Of a stretch of DNA of 64,000 bases, positions 38,736-49,437 are shown piece after piece. The stretch comes from Bacillus pumilus (lineage in GTDB: Bacteria > Bacillota > Bacilli > Bacillales > Bacillaceae). The position numbers and the translations under genes were made by a program. The notes beneath the pieces are model-generated. The model worked only from the letters and a program-made list of their open reading frames with translations, was not told the origin of the DNA and did not search any database. How positions within the stretch are numbered: position 1 is the stretch's first letter; the number at the start of each line of letters is the position of its first letter. The DNA lies in NCBI RefSeq assembly GCF_024498355.1, contig NZ_CP101833.1, positions 3,019,001 through 3,083,000 of the forward strand, read 5' to 3'.

Positions 38736-38877
38736 AGACCGGGGAGAAAGGGCTAAAATGATCTTTATTTTAGCCCTTTCTCTTCTTTTCAGCGTGATAG
38801 AAAACCTTTGAAGTCTAGGAAGGGCGAATACCGGAGCGCAGACCTGACAAAGAGTGCGAGGGTTTGCCTACACGCTG
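38736..38877 (+). repeat. Dispersed structured repeat, copy D (142 bp, internally deleted)
   Basis: Same family as copies A to C, but the apical hairpin (the GCGAAT / ATTCGT part and the second CCGG) is missing, about 33 bases. The first hairpin extends as GAGAAAGGGC / GCCCTTTCTC where the others have GACAAAGGGC / GCCCTTTGTC. Both sides changed together, so pairing is kept. It is flanked by two variants of one terminator. Confidence 0.87.
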
Positions 38878-38902
38878 AACCCCCGATAAAGAGGGGCTTT
38901 TT
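38878..38902. terminator. Right copy of the duplicated terminator
   Basis: AACCCCCGATAAAGAGGGGC is followed by TTTTT. It resembles the hairpin at 38710-38735, with a short loop and stem change. Confidence 0.8.
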
Positions 38903-38903
38903 C

Positions 38904-41780
38904 TTATGATGATGTCACACTTTCCGTTTCTTTGACCAACTGTTTCATTCGTTCGCGGTCACGTTCTAAAATAGGCTTCAAGTATTGACCTGTGTAAGAA
39001 GCTTCTTCTTTTGCAATGTGCTCAGGTGTTCCAGTGGCAATGATCGTTCCGCCGCCTGCACCGCCTTCTGGTCCTAAATCAACGAGGTAATCAGCGGCCT
39101 TGATAATATCAAGGTTGTGCTCAATGACCAAAACCGTATCCCCGTTTTCGACCAAACGCTGAAGCACTTTTAATAAACGGGCAATATCATCGACATGAAG
39201 GCCAGTTGTCGGCTCGTCTAAAATATAAAGAGACCTTCCGTTTGAACGGCGGTGAAGCTCAGATGCCAATTTCACACGCTGCGCCTCTCCCCCAGACAAT
39301 GTCGTCGCAGGCTGTCCAAGTGTAATGTATCCTAGCCCAACATCATAAATCGTTTGTAGCTTTCGCTTAATTTTCGGGATGTTCTCGAAAAATTGCAGTG
39401 CGTCCTCCACAGTCATTTCAAGAACATCAGCAATGTTTTTTCCTTTATACGTAACCTCTAGTGTCTCTCGGTTATAACGTTTCCCGTGACACACCTCACA
39501 AGGTACATACACATCAGGTAAAAAGTGCATTTCAATTTTAATGATTCCATCTCCACGACACGCCTCACAGCGGCCGCCTTTGACGTTAAAGCTGAATCTG
39601 CCTTTCTTATAGCCTCGTACCTTTGCTTCATTGGTTTGTGCAAAGACATCCCGCACGTCATCAAATACACCTGTATAAGTGGCAGGGTTGGATCTTGGTG
39701 TACGGCCAATTGGAGATTGATCAATATCAATGACCTTATCTAAATAATCCATTCCTTTGATTTCTTTGTGCTGTCCTGGCTTCGCCTTCGCTCTATGCAG
39801 TTTTTGCGCAAGTGATTTCAATAGAATTTCATTCACAAGCGTACTTTTCCCTGAGCCAGACACACCCGTCACCGCTGTAAAGACACCTAAAGGAAACTTC
39901 GCATTAACGTTTTTCAGGTTGTTTTCTTTTGCACCTTTTATTTCGATGTAGCGGCCGTCAGGCTTTCTTCTTTCAATTGGAAGCGGGATAAATTTCTCAC
40001 CAGATAAATATTGGCCTGTCAAAGATTTCGGGTCCTTCATGACTTCTTCTGGCGTTCCAGCCGAAATCACTTCTCCTCCATGAACGCCTGCTCCCGGTCC
40101 AATATCAATCAAATAATCAGCGGCAAGCATTGTATCTTCATCATGCTCCACGACAATCAGCGTGTTTCCGATGTCACGCATGTTTTTCAAGGTTCCAATC
40201 AAACGGTCATTATCCCGTTGATGCAGACCAATAGATGGTTCATCTAATATATAAAGAACACCTGTCAGTCTTGACCCGATTTGAGTCGCAAGACGAATCC
40301 GCTGCGCCTCACCGCCTGATAGTGTGCCAGCTGATCGGCTTAATGTCAAATAATCTAAACCTACATTATTTAAGAAGGACAAACGTTCTTTGATTTCTCG
40401 TAAAATGAGCTGGGCAATCTGCAAATCTTTCTCAGATAACTCGATTTTTTCATAGAGATCAAGTGCATCAGAGACAGATAAATCGGTAATTTCTCCGATG
40501 TGCTGGCCATTGATGAGAACCGCAAGCGTTTCTTTTTTCAGGCGATACCCTTTACATGTCGGACAAGGCTGATTGGCCATATATTTTTCCATTTGCTCAC
40601 GGATATAATCAGAGCTTGTTTCCTTGTAACGTCGTTCAATGTTACGAAGGACACCTTCGAACTCAATTTCGTTTTCACGAACCTGACCAAAATCATTTTC
40701 ATATTTAAAATAAATCAGCTCAGAGCCGCTGCCATATAAAATTTTATCGAATAAATGCGGCGGTATATCTTTGACTGGAATGTCCATGTCGATTCCATAG
40801 TGTGTACATACAGCCTCAAGAAGCTGCGGATAGTATTGTGAGCTCTGCGGCTCCCATGGTGCAATGGCATGCTGACGTAAAGTCAAATCCTTATTAGGAA
40901 TCACAAGCTCAGGGTCGACTTCTAGTTTAGAACCGAGTCCATCACAGCTCGGACAGGCACCGAAAGGACTGTTAAACGAGAACATTCTCGGCTCAAGTTC
41001 ACCAATAGAGAACCCGCAGTGCGGACAAGCATGATGTTCACTAAATAACAGCTCTTCTTGTCCAATCACATCAATCATGACCCGGCCTTCTCCTAGACGA
41101 AGTGCCGTTTCAAGGGAATCAGACAGCCTAGCGGCAACGCCTTCCTTCACCACAATCCGGTCAATGACGACTTCAATGGAATGCTTTTTATTCTTTTCGA
41201 GCTCGATATCTTCTGAAAGGTCTTCCATCTCTCCATCGACTCTCACTCGAACATAGCCCTGCTTCCGAATTTGATCAAGTACTTTGACATGTGTTCCTTT
41301 GCGGCCAGATACGACCGGTGCAAGCACTTGCAGCTTCGTTCTTTCTGGATATTCTAAAATGCGATCTGTCATTTGCTCAATCGTTTGTGACGTAATTTCA
41401 ATCCCATGTATAGGACAAATAGGTTTTCCGACTCTAGCATATAATAGACGTAAGTAATCATAGATTTCAGTGACAGTTCCAACCGTTGATCTAGGGTTCC
41501 GGCTTGTTGTTTTTTGGTCAATACTAATCGCCGGAGAAAGACCTTCAATGGCATCTACATCTGGTTTATCCATTTGACCGAGAAACTGGCGTGCATATGC
41601 TGAAAGAGATTCAACGTACCGGCGCTGACCTTCTGCATAAATGGTATCAAAGGCAAGCGACGATTTTCCTGAACCAGATAAACCCGTAATGACCACTAGC
41701 TGGTCACGCGGGATATTCACATCAATATTTTTAAGGTTGTGGGCTCTAGCACCTTTCACCTCTATTCGTTCCATAGCCAT
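38904..41780 (-). CDS. uvrA: Excinuclease ABC subunit A
   Basis: UvrA is the damage-recognition ATPase of nucleotide excision repair. It has two ABC modules, each with Walker A (GLSGSGKSS near 32 and GVSGSGKST near 640) and signature LSGGEAQR. Zinc modules CPHCGF with CPSCDG (near 253-280) and CEACRGDG with CEVCHG (near 737-760) are present. The 958 residues are normal. It follows uvrB by 7 bases and shares its SOS-controlled promoter. It ends at a terminator interrupted by repeat copy D. Confidence 0.98.
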   Translation of the reverse strand: MAMERIEVKGARAHNLKNIDVNIPRDQLVVITGLSGSGKSSLAFDTIYAEGQRRYVESLSAYARQFLGQMDKPDVDAIEGLSPAISIDQKTTSRNPRSTVGTVTEIYDYLRLLYARVGKPICPIHGIEITSQTIEQMTDRILEYPERTKLQVLAPVVSGRKGTHVKVLDQIRKQGYVRVRVDGEMEDLSEDIELEKNKKHSIEVVIDRIVVKEGVAARLSDSLETALRLGEGRVMIDVIGQEELLFSEHHACPHCGFSIGELEPRMFSFNSPFGACPSCDGLGSKLEVDPELVIPNKDLTLRQHAIAPWEPQSSQYYPQLLEAVCTHYGIDMDIPVKDIPPHLFDKILYGSGSELIYFKYENDFGQVRENEIEFEGVLRNIERRYKETSSDYIREQMEKYMANQPCPTCKGYRLKKETLAVLINGQHIGEITDLSVSDALDLYEKIELSEKDLQIAQLILREIKERLSFLNNVGLDYLTLSRSAGTLSGGEAQRIRLATQIGSRLTGVLYILDEPSIGLHQRDNDRLIGTLKNMRDIGNTLIVVEHDEDTMLAADYLIDIGPGAGVHGGEVISAGTPEEVMKDPKSLTGQYLSGEKFIPLPIERRKPDGRYIEIKGAKENNLKNVNAKFPLGVFTAVTGVSGSGKSTLVNEILLKSLAQKLHRAKAKPGQHKEIKGMDYLDKVIDIDQSPIGRTPRSNPATYTGVFDDVRDVFAQTNEAKVRGYKKGRFSFNVKGGRCEACRGDGIIKIEMHFLPDVYVPCEVCHGKRYNRETLEVTYKGKNIADVLEMTVEDALQFFENIPKIKRKLQTIYDVGLGYITLGQPATTLSGGEAQRVKLASELHRRSNGRSLYILDEPTTGLHVDDIARLLKVLQRLVENGDTVLVIEHNLDIIKAADYLVDLGPEGGAGGGTIIATGTPEHIAKEEASYTGQYLKPILERDRERMKQLVKETESVTSS

Positions 41781-41787
41781 CAGGCAA

Positions 41788-43773
41788 TCATCCTTCCGCT
41801 TTTAGCTCTAGCAATAGATCTCTTAATTCTGCTGCTTTTTCAAAATCAAGCGCTTTTGCTGCTTCTTTCATTTCCATCTCGACTTTTTCGATCACTTTTT
41901 CTCGTTCTTTTTTGCTCATTTTCGACAGCTTTGGTGCTGCTTTTGTTTCATATTCTTCCGATTCCTCATGTATCTTTGTTGCCTTAATGACATCACGGAT
42001 TTTCTTATGAATCGTTTGCGGGGTAATCTCAAATTTCTCGTTATATGCTTCTTGCTGTTCTCGTCTTCGCTTCGTTTCTTGAATCGCAATGTCCATTGAT
42101 TTCGTCATTTTGTCTGCATACATAATGACCCGGCCTTCTGAATTTCTCGCTGCACGGCCAATCGTCTGGATGAGGGATCTTTCAGAACGTAAAAAGCCTT
42201 CTTTATCCGCATCTAAAATAGCCACGAGCGACACCTCTGGAATATCGAGCCCTTCACGAAGAAGGTTGATTCCAACGAGTACATCATATTTACCGAGGCG
42301 TAAATCACGAATAATCTCAATCCGCTCAAGAGTCTTAATTTCTGAATGCAGATAATTGACCTTGATCCCAATTTCTTTTAGATAATCTGTGAGATCCTCA
42401 GACATTTTTTTCGTCAAAGTGGTCACAAGCACACGTTCATTTTTCTCCATTCTTGTATGAATTTCTCCAATTAAATCATCGATTTGTCCTTCAATCGGAC
42501 GGACTTCAATGATCGGATCCAGTAAACCAGTTGGGCGGATAATTTGTTCCACGACCTCTGGCGTTTTCTCAAGTTCGTACGGCCCTGGCGTTGCGGATAC
42601 ATGTACAATATGATTGATATGCTTTTCAAACTCATCAAAGGTGAGCGGTCTATTATCAAGTGCTGATGGCAGACGGAATCCGTGATCAACCAACACTTGT
42701 TTTCTTGCTTGGTCCCCGTTGTACATTGCTCGGATTTGCGGGATGGTCACGTGTGACTCATCAACAACAATCATAAAATCATCCGGGAAATAATCAAGCA
42801 GTGTGTAAGGTGTTGAACCAGGAGGACGCAAGGTCAAATGTCTTGAATAGTTCTCGATTCCTGAACAAAAGCCCATCTCCCTCATCATCTCAAGGTCATA
42901 TCTTGTCCGTTGCTCAAGACGCTGCGCTTCAAGCAATTTGCCGTTTTCACGAAGCTTTTCCAGCTGTTCCTCAAGCTCTTGTTCAATATTGATAATCGCT
43001 TTTTCCATTTTTTCTTCTCTTGTGACGAAGTGGGATGCTGGGAAAATAGCGACATGCTCACGATCACCGAGAATTTCTCCAGTCAGTGCATCCACTTCAC
43101 GAATACGTTCAATTTCATCACCGAAAAACTCCACTCTGATACAATGCTCATCTCGTGAAGCAGGAAAAATTTCAACGACGTCGCCCCGTACTCGGAAGGT
43201 TCCGCGCTGAAAATCTATATCATTACGAGAATACTGAATATCCACCAGCTTACGAAGAAGCTGATTGCGTTCAATCTCCATTTCAGTGCGCAAAGACAGT
43301 ACAAGCTCTCGGTATTCCTCAGGCGAACCTAAGCCATAAATACAGGATACACTAGCAATGATGATGACATCTCTCCGCTCAAATAACGAGGATGTGGCGG
43401 AGTGTCTTAACTTATCTATCTCATCATTGATGCTGGCGTCCTTTTCAATAAATGTATCGGTCTGAGGAACATATGCCTCAGGCTGGTAATAATCATAGTA
43501 ACTCACAAAATATTCAACAGCATTATTCGGAAAGAATTCCTTAAACTCGCTGTATAATTGACCGGCAAGTGTCTTATTATGCGCAATGACAAGTGTCGGT
43601 TTGTTCACTTCTTTGATCAGGTTTGATACAGTAAAGGTCTTTCCCGTACCTGTAGCACCTAACAGCGTTTGATGCTGTTTCCCCTGATGGATCCCCTCCA
43701 CGAGCTTTTCAATCGCCTTTGGCTGATCTCCTTGGGGCTGATAGTTAGAAACTAATTCAAAGCGGTCACTCAC
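41788..43773 (-). CDS. uvrB: Excinuclease ABC subunit B
   Basis: UvrB is the helicase-like damage-verification subunit. It has Walker A GATGTGKT near residue 39, a beta-hairpin region [12 protein letters not shown] near 92, the DESH box near 338 and the helicase VI motif QTIGRAARN near 540. The C-terminal UVR motif for UvrC binding is near 625-660 ([21 protein letters not shown]). The 661 residues are normal. It is the first gene of uvrBA, with a LexA box upstream. Confidence 0.98.
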   Translation of the reverse strand: MSDRFELVSNYQPQGDQPKAIEKLVEGIHQGKQHQTLLGATGTGKTFTVSNLIKEVNKPTLVIAHNKTLAGQLYSEFKEFFPNNAVEYFVSYYDYYQPEAYVPQTDTFIEKDASINDEIDKLRHSATSSLFERRDVIIIASVSCIYGLGSPEEYRELVLSLRTEMEIERNQLLRKLVDIQYSRNDIDFQRGTFRVRGDVVEIFPASRDEHCIRVEFFGDEIERIREVDALTGEILGDREHVAIFPASHFVTREEKMEKAIINIEQELEEQLEKLRENGKLLEAQRLEQRTRYDLEMMREMGFCSGIENYSRHLTLRPPGSTPYTLLDYFPDDFMIVVDESHVTIPQIRAMYNGDQARKQVLVDHGFRLPSALDNRPLTFDEFEKHINHIVHVSATPGPYELEKTPEVVEQIIRPTGLLDPIIEVRPIEGQIDDLIGEIHTRMEKNERVLVTTLTKKMSEDLTDYLKEIGIKVNYLHSEIKTLERIEIIRDLRLGKYDVLVGINLLREGLDIPEVSLVAILDADKEGFLRSERSLIQTIGRAARNSEGRVIMYADKMTKSMDIAIQETKRRREQQEAYNEKFEITPQTIHKKIRDVIKATKIHEESEEYETKAAPKLSKMSKKEREKVIEKVEMEMKEAAKALDFEKAAELRDLLLELKAEG

Positions 43774-44065
43774 ATCAAAGCCTCCGTTTCGTTACGAAAT
43801 CTATCTAATGAATATATTATCATAAAAGAACACAAAAATACGAACTAAAGTTCGTGTATCACTTGATTTTTATTTCCAATACAGCCATACCCTCTCTCCC
43901 ATAGCAAATAACCCTCTAAAGAAACCTTCCTTTCAGTATGGAACATTTTGGAGCTGGATATTCGATGAGCAGAAAAACATCACAAAAAAGAAAGCTGCAC
44001 TCACTAGAAATCGTAAGCACAGCTCATGTATAAAAAACGTTACCCTTCGGCCTATCACGATCACA
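43774..44065. other. Intergenic region between csbA and uvrB
   Basis: It holds the uvrBA promoter and SOS box (listed separately). The rest, 43860-44060, has no gene. A weak imperfect hairpin near 43995-44030, followed on the minus strand by TTTCTTTTTT, may terminate csbA. Confidence 0.5.
43819..43854 (-). promoter_or_regulatory. SOS box (LexA operator) and promoter of uvrBA
   Basis: CGAACTAAAGTTCG (43841-43854) matches the Bacillus LexA/DinR box (CGAAC, four bases, GTTCG). On the minus strand TTCGTA within it serves as -35, and GATAAT 17 bases on as -10. The box covers the -35, so LexA would block transcription until DNA damage. Confidence 0.88.
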
Positions 44066-44311
44066 TCAATGATGTTTTTCAGCCTTCTCTCTTTTTTCAA
44101 TTTCTTTCTTAGCCATAAACAATGCCCCAGCTACTAAAGAAATAATATCTAATCCTACGATAAAGTAGGTTTCTGTATAGCCTTTCATGTACGAGGCAAA
44201 TAAAAGCGCTGCTGTTAATGCAATGCCCACATAATGATTATAAGTAACCTTTGAAAATAAAATAACGAGCAGGAAAGGAAAAACAAGTGCAAATATGGCT
44301 TTTGTAATCAA
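44066..44311 (-). CDS. csbA: Small membrane protein CsbA
   Basis: An 81-residue protein with three hydrophobic segments and a charged C-terminus (KKEIEKREKAEKHH). It resembles B. subtilis CsbA (VTYNHYVGIALTAALLFASY is the most similar stretch), a SigB-dependent general stress protein of unknown function that also lies upstream of uvrB. Here the upstream promoter looks SigA-type. Confidence 0.9.
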   Translation of the reverse strand: MITKAIFALVFPFLLVILFSKVTYNHYVGIALTAALLFASYMKGYTETYFIVGLDIISLVAGALFMAKKEIEKREKAEKHH

Positions 44312-44344
44312 AAAAACCCTCCCTCTTCATGGTCTACTCCCTTG

Positions 44345-44373
44345 ATTATAGTAAAGATTGGCATATTGAACAA
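44345..44373 (-). promoter_or_regulatory. SigA-type promoter of csbA
   Basis: On the minus strand TTGTTC and TATAAT are 17 bases apart, about 35 bases before the start codon. I found no clear SigB promoter here, unlike what is known for B. subtilis csbA. Confidence 0.65.
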
Positions 44374-44461
44374 TTCACAGTTTTCGATTTCACCTTTTTT
44401 TCTTCACGTTTGGAGACTTTTGTTATAGATATAGAAGAAAATTAGTGAGAACGTCCCCTTT

Positions 44462-44479
44462 GTAAAGATAGGTCTTTAC
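44462..44479. promoter_or_regulatory. Palindrome just upstream of the yvkC -35 box
   Basis: GTAAAGA-TAGG-TCTTTAC is a perfect inverted repeat ending 4 bases before the -35. Its position suits an activator. The protein that binds is unknown. Confidence 0.55.
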
Positions 44480-44483
44480 GTCT

Positions 44484-44540
44484 TTGACAGTAACATCCAA
44501 TAAAACCTATGATTAAAATGATAGTGCGCACTATCATTTT
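44484..44540 (+). promoter_or_regulatory. yvkCBA promoter with a 26-base palindromic operator
   Basis: TTGACA (44484-44489) and TATGAT (44508-44513) are 18 bases apart. Starting 2 bases after the -10 is a perfect palindrome (44515-44540) with half AAAATGATAGTGC. It covers the likely transcription start. The TetR regulator two genes downstream is the natural candidate to bind it. Confidence 0.82.
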
Positions 44541-44593
44541 GAAAAATAGAGAGACAAACAAACCATTGGCTATTTGGATAAGGGGGCATTCCC

Positions 44594-47125
44594 ATGTATT
44601 CAGTGTTATTTCATGCGGCTGAAGAATCCGCATCACTCGCAGGGGCAAAAGGCGTGAATTTGATCAAATTAAACAATCACGGCCTGCCAGTCCCAGATGG
44701 ATTTATTATTAAAACCAACAGCTTTGCAAGCTTTCTTTCATATCACAACCTGCATTCAACTGAGCAAAACCTTGCACAAAAAATCAAAAAAGCTTCGTTT
44801 CCTTCACAAATGGAAGCAGAGTTACTTTCGTCCTTTCAATCATTGCTGAAGGCATATCCCTCAGTTGCTGTTCGATCCTCTTCTGTTGCTGAAGATCTCG
44901 AAGGTGCCTCATTTGCAGGACAGTACGAAACCTATTTAAATATCAAGACAAATGAAGAATTTTTGCAGGCTGTCAAAGAATGCTGGGCTTCTTATTTTGC
45001 AGCAAGAGTCACAGAATATAAGAAAGAGATGGATGAAAACGAGGAAGAGATGCCGCTCATGGCTGTCGTCGTTCAAGGATTGATCCATTCTGACGTTTCC
45101 GGTGTCATCTTTAGTGAGAATCCGGTATCGGGAAAAACAAATGAAATCATGATGACAGCAAGCTACGGACTAGGAGAAGCCATCGTGTCTGGTCTTGTGA
45201 CACCAGACACGTTTATTGTAGACAAAGAGACGTTTTCTATTGAAAAATCACTAGGGACTAAAGAACTACTAATTGTTCCTTATCAAGAGGGCGTCATTGA
45301 ACAGCCAGTATGTAAGGAAATGGCTGGCCAGTTTTGCCTGCATGATGATCAATTGGAAGAAATTACGCAAATCACCAAACAAGTAGAAGCACTTTACGGA
45401 CATGGAGTAGATATCGAATTCGGAATATCAAATGGTACTTTTTATTTGCTTCAAGCAAGACCGATTACCGCTTCTCTACCAAAAACAGCAAATGAAGCAG
45501 CAGGTGCTTCTTTTCAAATTCAACCAGAAGAGCTGCAGGATTTCTGGATTTCAATGGACGATCATATGCCCGGCCCAACAAGTCCTCTTTTCTCAAGCTT
45601 GATCATACCTGCTTTAAAAAGCGGGATGAAGAAAAATGGAGAAAAGTATCAAGTACCTGATCTCAACATCAAAGATATCAAGCTCTATAGAGGTCACCTG
45701 TATTCTGCACCGTCTATGCCTGAAGCGGGAACAGGAACTGCACCAGTTTTTGATGAGAGCATATTTGAGTTATTTCCCCATTTGAGTGAACGTATGTATG
45801 AAATTCTAGAGCAAAACTTCTTTCCATTTTACGAAAAACTCGATCGTCAAATGAACGAGCCTATGACCATTGAAGAAGCAATCATTGGCTTCGATAAATT
45901 AAAGTTATTTTATATACAAGCGTACGAGGATCATTTTGATATCGTCATACCACAAGTCATTCTATCTGCTATGATTGAAGACATGCTTGTAACGTATACC
46001 GGTGATCAAAAACAAGTCGTCTTGTTACATGAGATGATGATAGGCGTGATGAACAAATCTCTTGAAACAGACCAGAAGCTATCTGATCTAGCAAAGGATG
46101 TCCTTCAAGATAAAGAACTTCTTCAAGCATTTACAAATCATGAAACGAATCCAGAACTATTATATGCACTTAATCACACGGATAAAGGAAAACACTTCAT
46201 TTCGAAGATGGAGGAATTTCTCCAAATCTATGGCTGGCGATCTGTTAAAAGTCATGACCTTACAGAAGAGACATGGGTAGAGAACCCTGAATTTGTCTTA
46301 GACATCATCAGAAATAACATTCAGTACCAATGTGATTTTGATGAAGAATTTGCACAAGCAGTGATCAAAAGACGTGAGACTTATGCGCAATTTATGAGTG
46401 AAGTGAAGGATGAGTCTTTTAAGACTAAATTTGAAACACTTTATCACTTTGCCCTTCAGGCAGCCAATATTCGAGATGATCATCACTTCTACATTGATGC
46501 CATGTTAGATGCAAAAGCTAGACTATATCTATTAAAAATTGGTGAACTCCTTGCACAAAAAGGAGCCATTCCTCATCAAGAAGATCTATGGTATCTCTAC
46601 GATGAAGAAGTACACAAAGCGCTCACAACTTCTATCACATACGATTCGGTCATACAGCAAAGAAAAATTGAAATGAAAGAAAATGAAGCCATTCAACCAC
46701 CAGCTTATACAGGCACTCCATCTGAGGCTGAATTGGAGCAAGTGGAAAGAATGCTCGGTTCATTAAGAGAAAATGAAAACAACACAGACGATGTGATCCA
46801 TGGAATTGGAGCGTCTAGCGGCATTGTTTCCGGAAGAGTAAGAATCATTACATGCGCTGATGAATTTTCACAATTTCAAAAGGATGACATTTTAGTTTGC
46901 AAAACAACCACACCTTTATGGACCAGCTTATTTAGAGACGCAAAAGCAGTGATCACCGATTCTGGAGGCATTTTGTCACATTCCGCTATTATCGCTAGAG
47001 AGTATATGATGCCTGCTGTTCTAGGTACAAGAATAGCCACTGAAAAACTCCAAACAGGTGACCTTGTGACAGTAGATGGTGCGAATGGACGTATTCAGTT
47101 ATTAAAGCAGCATTCACGGGCATAA
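44594..47125 (+). CDS. yvkC: Rifampicin phosphotransferase-like PEP-utilizing enzyme YvkC
   Basis: This three-domain dikinase is built like PEP synthase and rifampicin phosphotransferase. The N-terminal ATP-grasp part (about 1-315) has VRSSSVAEDLEGASFAGQYE near 95. A large middle domain follows, and a C-terminal swivelling domain carries the phospho-histidine in GGILSHSAIIARE near residue 795. At 843 residues it fits the antibiotic-modifying Rph group better than PpsA, whose PEP-binding barrel is absent. Rifamycin inactivation is plausible. It leads the operon with yvkB and yvkA. Confidence 0.88.
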   Translation: MYSVLFHAAEESASLAGAKGVNLIKLNNHGLPVPDGFIIKTNSFASFLSYHNLHSTEQNLAQKIKKASFPSQMEAELLSSFQSLLKAYPSVAVRSSSVAEDLEGASFAGQYETYLNIKTNEEFLQAVKECWASYFAARVTEYKKEMDENEEEMPLMAVVVQGLIHSDVSGVIFSENPVSGKTNEIMMTASYGLGEAIVSGLVTPDTFIVDKETFSIEKSLGTKELLIVPYQEGVIEQPVCKEMAGQFCLHDDQLEEITQITKQVEALYGHGVDIEFGISNGTFYLLQARPITASLPKTANEAAGASFQIQPEELQDFWISMDDHMPGPTSPLFSSLIIPALKSGMKKNGEKYQVPDLNIKDIKLYRGHLYSAPSMPEAGTGTAPVFDESIFELFPHLSERMYEILEQNFFPFYEKLDRQMNEPMTIEEAIIGFDKLKLFYIQAYEDHFDIVIPQVILSAMIEDMLVTYTGDQKQVVLLHEMMIGVMNKSLETDQKLSDLAKDVLQDKELLQAFTNHETNPELLYALNHTDKGKHFISKMEEFLQIYGWRSVKSHDLTEETWVENPEFVLDIIRNNIQYQCDFDEEFAQAVIKRRETYAQFMSEVKDESFKTKFETLYHFALQAANIRDDHHFYIDAMLDAKARLYLLKIGELLAQKGAIPHQEDLWYLYDEEVHKALTTSITYDSVIQQRKIEMKENEAIQPPAYTGTPSEAELEQVERMLGSLRENENNTDDVIHGIGASSGIVSGRVRIITCADEFSQFQKDDILVCKTTTPLWTSLFRDAKAVITDSGGILSHSAIIAREYMMPAVLGTRIATEKLQTGDLVTVDGANGRIQLLKQHSRA

Positions 47126-47215
47126 CCCTATCATTTCGGATCATATTGGCGGTCATGGATTTTATCGGTATACTTACTTTGTTGCAAACACATTCATAAC
47201 CTGAGGTGAGTATGC

Positions 47216-47788
47216 TTGTTAAAATCAACAAATCAACGAATCATTCGCGCAACGATGGACTTATTGTCTGAAAAGGGCTATCAAAAAACAACAACAAAAG
47301 AAATTGCGACAAAAGCGAATGTGAGTGAAGCGACCATTTTTCGTAACTTTAAAAACAAACGCGGCGTCATTGCTGCCATTATGAAAATGAAATCAACACC
47401 AACTAAAACGCTAGAAGCAGAATTCAAAGGAGATCTATACACTGATTTAAAATTTCTAGGCAACTATTTCCTTGAAGATTTGACTTCAAAAAAAGAATTT
47501 ATCTATATCAGCATGAGAGAACCCACTATGTTTAAGGATATAACAGATCATGAAAAACTTTATCCTCAAGAACTGAGGGAAATGCTGACACAATATTTCA
47601 AAACGATGGGTGCTCAGCATCATGTATTAAAAGGAAATGAAGAAATCTATGCAGACATTTTCATTAGTACGTATTTCGGTTTTTTCATTCAACAGCTAGA
47701 ACAAGACTTACAGCTCGTTTTAACACAGAAAGAAGACTTTATCGAGACATGCACACACATTTTCATGAGAGGAATTTCTCCCGCTTAA
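47216..47788 (+). CDS. yvkB: TetR-family regulator YvkB
   Basis: A 190-residue regulator with an N-terminal HTH (about 8-52, IIRATMDLLSEKGYQKTTTKEIATKANVSEATIFRNF in outline) and a variable ligand-binding C-terminal domain. The start is probably TTG 47216, 6 bases after GAGGTGA. It lies between a drug-modifying enzyme and an exporter. It probably represses this operon through the palindrome at 44515, with a drug as inducer; this is inferred. Confidence 0.92.
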   Translation: MLKSTNQRIIRATMDLLSEKGYQKTTTKEIATKANVSEATIFRNFKNKRGVIAAIMKMKSTPTKTLEAEFKGDLYTDLKFLGNYFLEDLTSKKEFIYISMREPTMFKDITDHEKLYPQELREMLTQYFKTMGAQHHVLKGNEEIYADIFISTYFGFFIQQLEQDLQLVLTQKEDFIETCTHIFMRGISPA

Positions 47789-47827
47789 AGGGTGAAATTC
47801 TTCTTTTTTACAAAAGGTGGTATACCA

Positions 47828-49162
47828 TTGAAGTTAAAAAAAGAGAACTTGATCATCTATTCTTTGTTACTTGGTGCTATTTTAGTTCCGGTCAACTCAA
47901 CCATGATCGCAGTCGCTCTATCATCCATATCAACTTATTACGATCAATCCATTTCAAACATTACTTGGGTTGTCACAATTTATCTTATTGTCATGGCGGT
48001 TACTCAACCTATCGCTGGTAAGCTAGGAGATATATACGGCCACCGCAACATGTATTTAGTCGGTGTGACACTCTTTTTAATTGGCTCCATTGGATGTGCT
48101 TTCGCACCTAATCTTGCTTTTCTCATCACCTTTCGATCAATCCAAGCAGCAGGTGGAGCTATTTTAACACCGAACAGCATTGCGTTAATTCGTTCAACGG
48201 TATCACCTGAAAAACTGTCTAAAACAATGGGGTTCTTTGGTTTTGGAGCAGGAATTGGTGCCGCACTTGGGCCTTTTATTGGCTCGATTCTCATTCAGAG
48301 TTTTGATTGGCATTCTATATTCTTAGTAAATATCCCATTTTTGTTCCTTACACTTGTTACCGGTGTTTTACTCATTCCGAAAATGAAGCATATTCGCTTA
48401 CAAGCAAGTGTAGACATCATCGGTTCATTGTACTTAACCATTGGGATTACCACACTCATTCTGTGCACAAAAAGCCAATTATTAACTGAATACTTGGTCT
48501 ATGGGATTCTAGCATTGAGCGTGATTCCTTTATTTTTTAAACATGTACGGAAAGTAAAGAATCCGATCATCGATTTGTCTCTATTTAAAAACAGTTCTTT
48601 TACAAATGCTAATCTTTCTATCATGCTAAGCAATTTTGTCATGTACGCCATTCTTCTCATTATGCCGCTGTTTATGGAACAACAACTTGCACTTTCTCAC
48701 ACACATAGCGGTATTATTCTTTCTGTCTTTTCACTTTGTATGTCTATTAGCGGCTTGCTCGGAGCAAAGCTCCATCCGATAAAAGGCGCAAAAAAAATGA
48801 TTCGATTTTCATTTCTCTGCCTTACTTTATCAGGCATCATGCTTATCACACTAAGCAGTTACCCAAGTTTACCACTTCTCATTATCACATTAGTCGCAGG
48901 TGGAATTTCATCAGGAATTGGTATGACCAGTATGCAGATGGCTTCTTTAACATCCGTTGATCAAAACTTATCTGGTTCGGCATCTGGTATATTCTCTACC
49001 TTTCGATATTTTGGGAGTATCATATCGTCTACATTGATTGGTATCATAAGTGGTTTTCAAGCTCTATTTATTGTATTAATGGGCGCGGGTATCCTTGGTT
49101 TCCTTTTATCTCAACGCGTAAAAACAAAATCCACCTCTCCATCATCGGGACATTCTGCCTAA
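47828..49162 (+). CDS. yvkA: Major facilitator superfamily drug exporter YvkA
   Basis: An MFS permease of the drug:proton antiporter type with about 12-14 helices. Motif A-like GKLGDIYGHRNMYL is near residue 65, and motif C-like GFGAGIGAALGPFIGS is near 140. TTG 47828 with AAGGTGG upstream gives 444 residues, close to B. subtilis YvkA. A GTG at 47792 lacks a good ribosome site. It is the third gene of yvkCBA. The substrate is unknown. Confidence 0.88.
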   Translation: MKLKKENLIIYSLLLGAILVPVNSTMIAVALSSISTYYDQSISNITWVVTIYLIVMAVTQPIAGKLGDIYGHRNMYLVGVTLFLIGSIGCAFAPNLAFLITFRSIQAAGGAILTPNSIALIRSTVSPEKLSKTMGFFGFGAGIGAALGPFIGSILIQSFDWHSIFLVNIPFLFLTLVTGVLLIPKMKHIRLQASVDIIGSLYLTIGITTLILCTKSQLLTEYLVYGILALSVIPLFFKHVRKVKNPIIDLSLFKNSSFTNANLSIMLSNFVMYAILLIMPLFMEQQLALSHTHSGIILSVFSLCMSISGLLGAKLHPIKGAKKMIRFSFLCLTLSGIMLITLSSYPSLPLLIITLVAGGISSGIGMTSMQMASLTSVDQNLSGSASGIFSTFRYFGSIISSTLIGIISGFQALFIVLMGAGILGFLLSQRVKTKSTSPSSGHSA

Positions 49163-49163
49163 T

Positions 49164-49206
49164 GACTCCCTTCGCTCTATGTTCATTTAGGGCGGGGGAG
49201 TTTTGA
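49164..49206 (+). terminator. Terminator of yvkCBA
   Basis: GACTCCC...CGC and GCGGGGGAGT form an imperfect stem with a long loop, followed by TTTTGAT. It lies directly behind yvkA. Confidence 0.6.
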
Positions 49207-49437
49207 TATTTGTATCACTGTAAGCTATAAAGATCATGATAATCAAACCGTGAAAATCATCTTTTATAGATAGAAAAATGTCATATGATTAGACGAAAAA
49301 GGGATTTCAGCTGAAAATTGTCCCACTTCCCCATCTAAAAGCTTTTTTTCATATCTTCCAGCAATAATAACTTCGATTTTTTTTCACAATTTTTGTGGTA
49401 TGCTTTTTGAAAATAGAGGACGCAAAGGAGCGGAAGG

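Noticed and set aside
44594..47125. Calling this gene phosphoenolpyruvate synthase
   Set aside because: The large C-terminal PEP-binding barrel expected of PpsA is absent; the phospho-histidine domain lies at the extreme C-terminus, as in rifampicin phosphotransferases.
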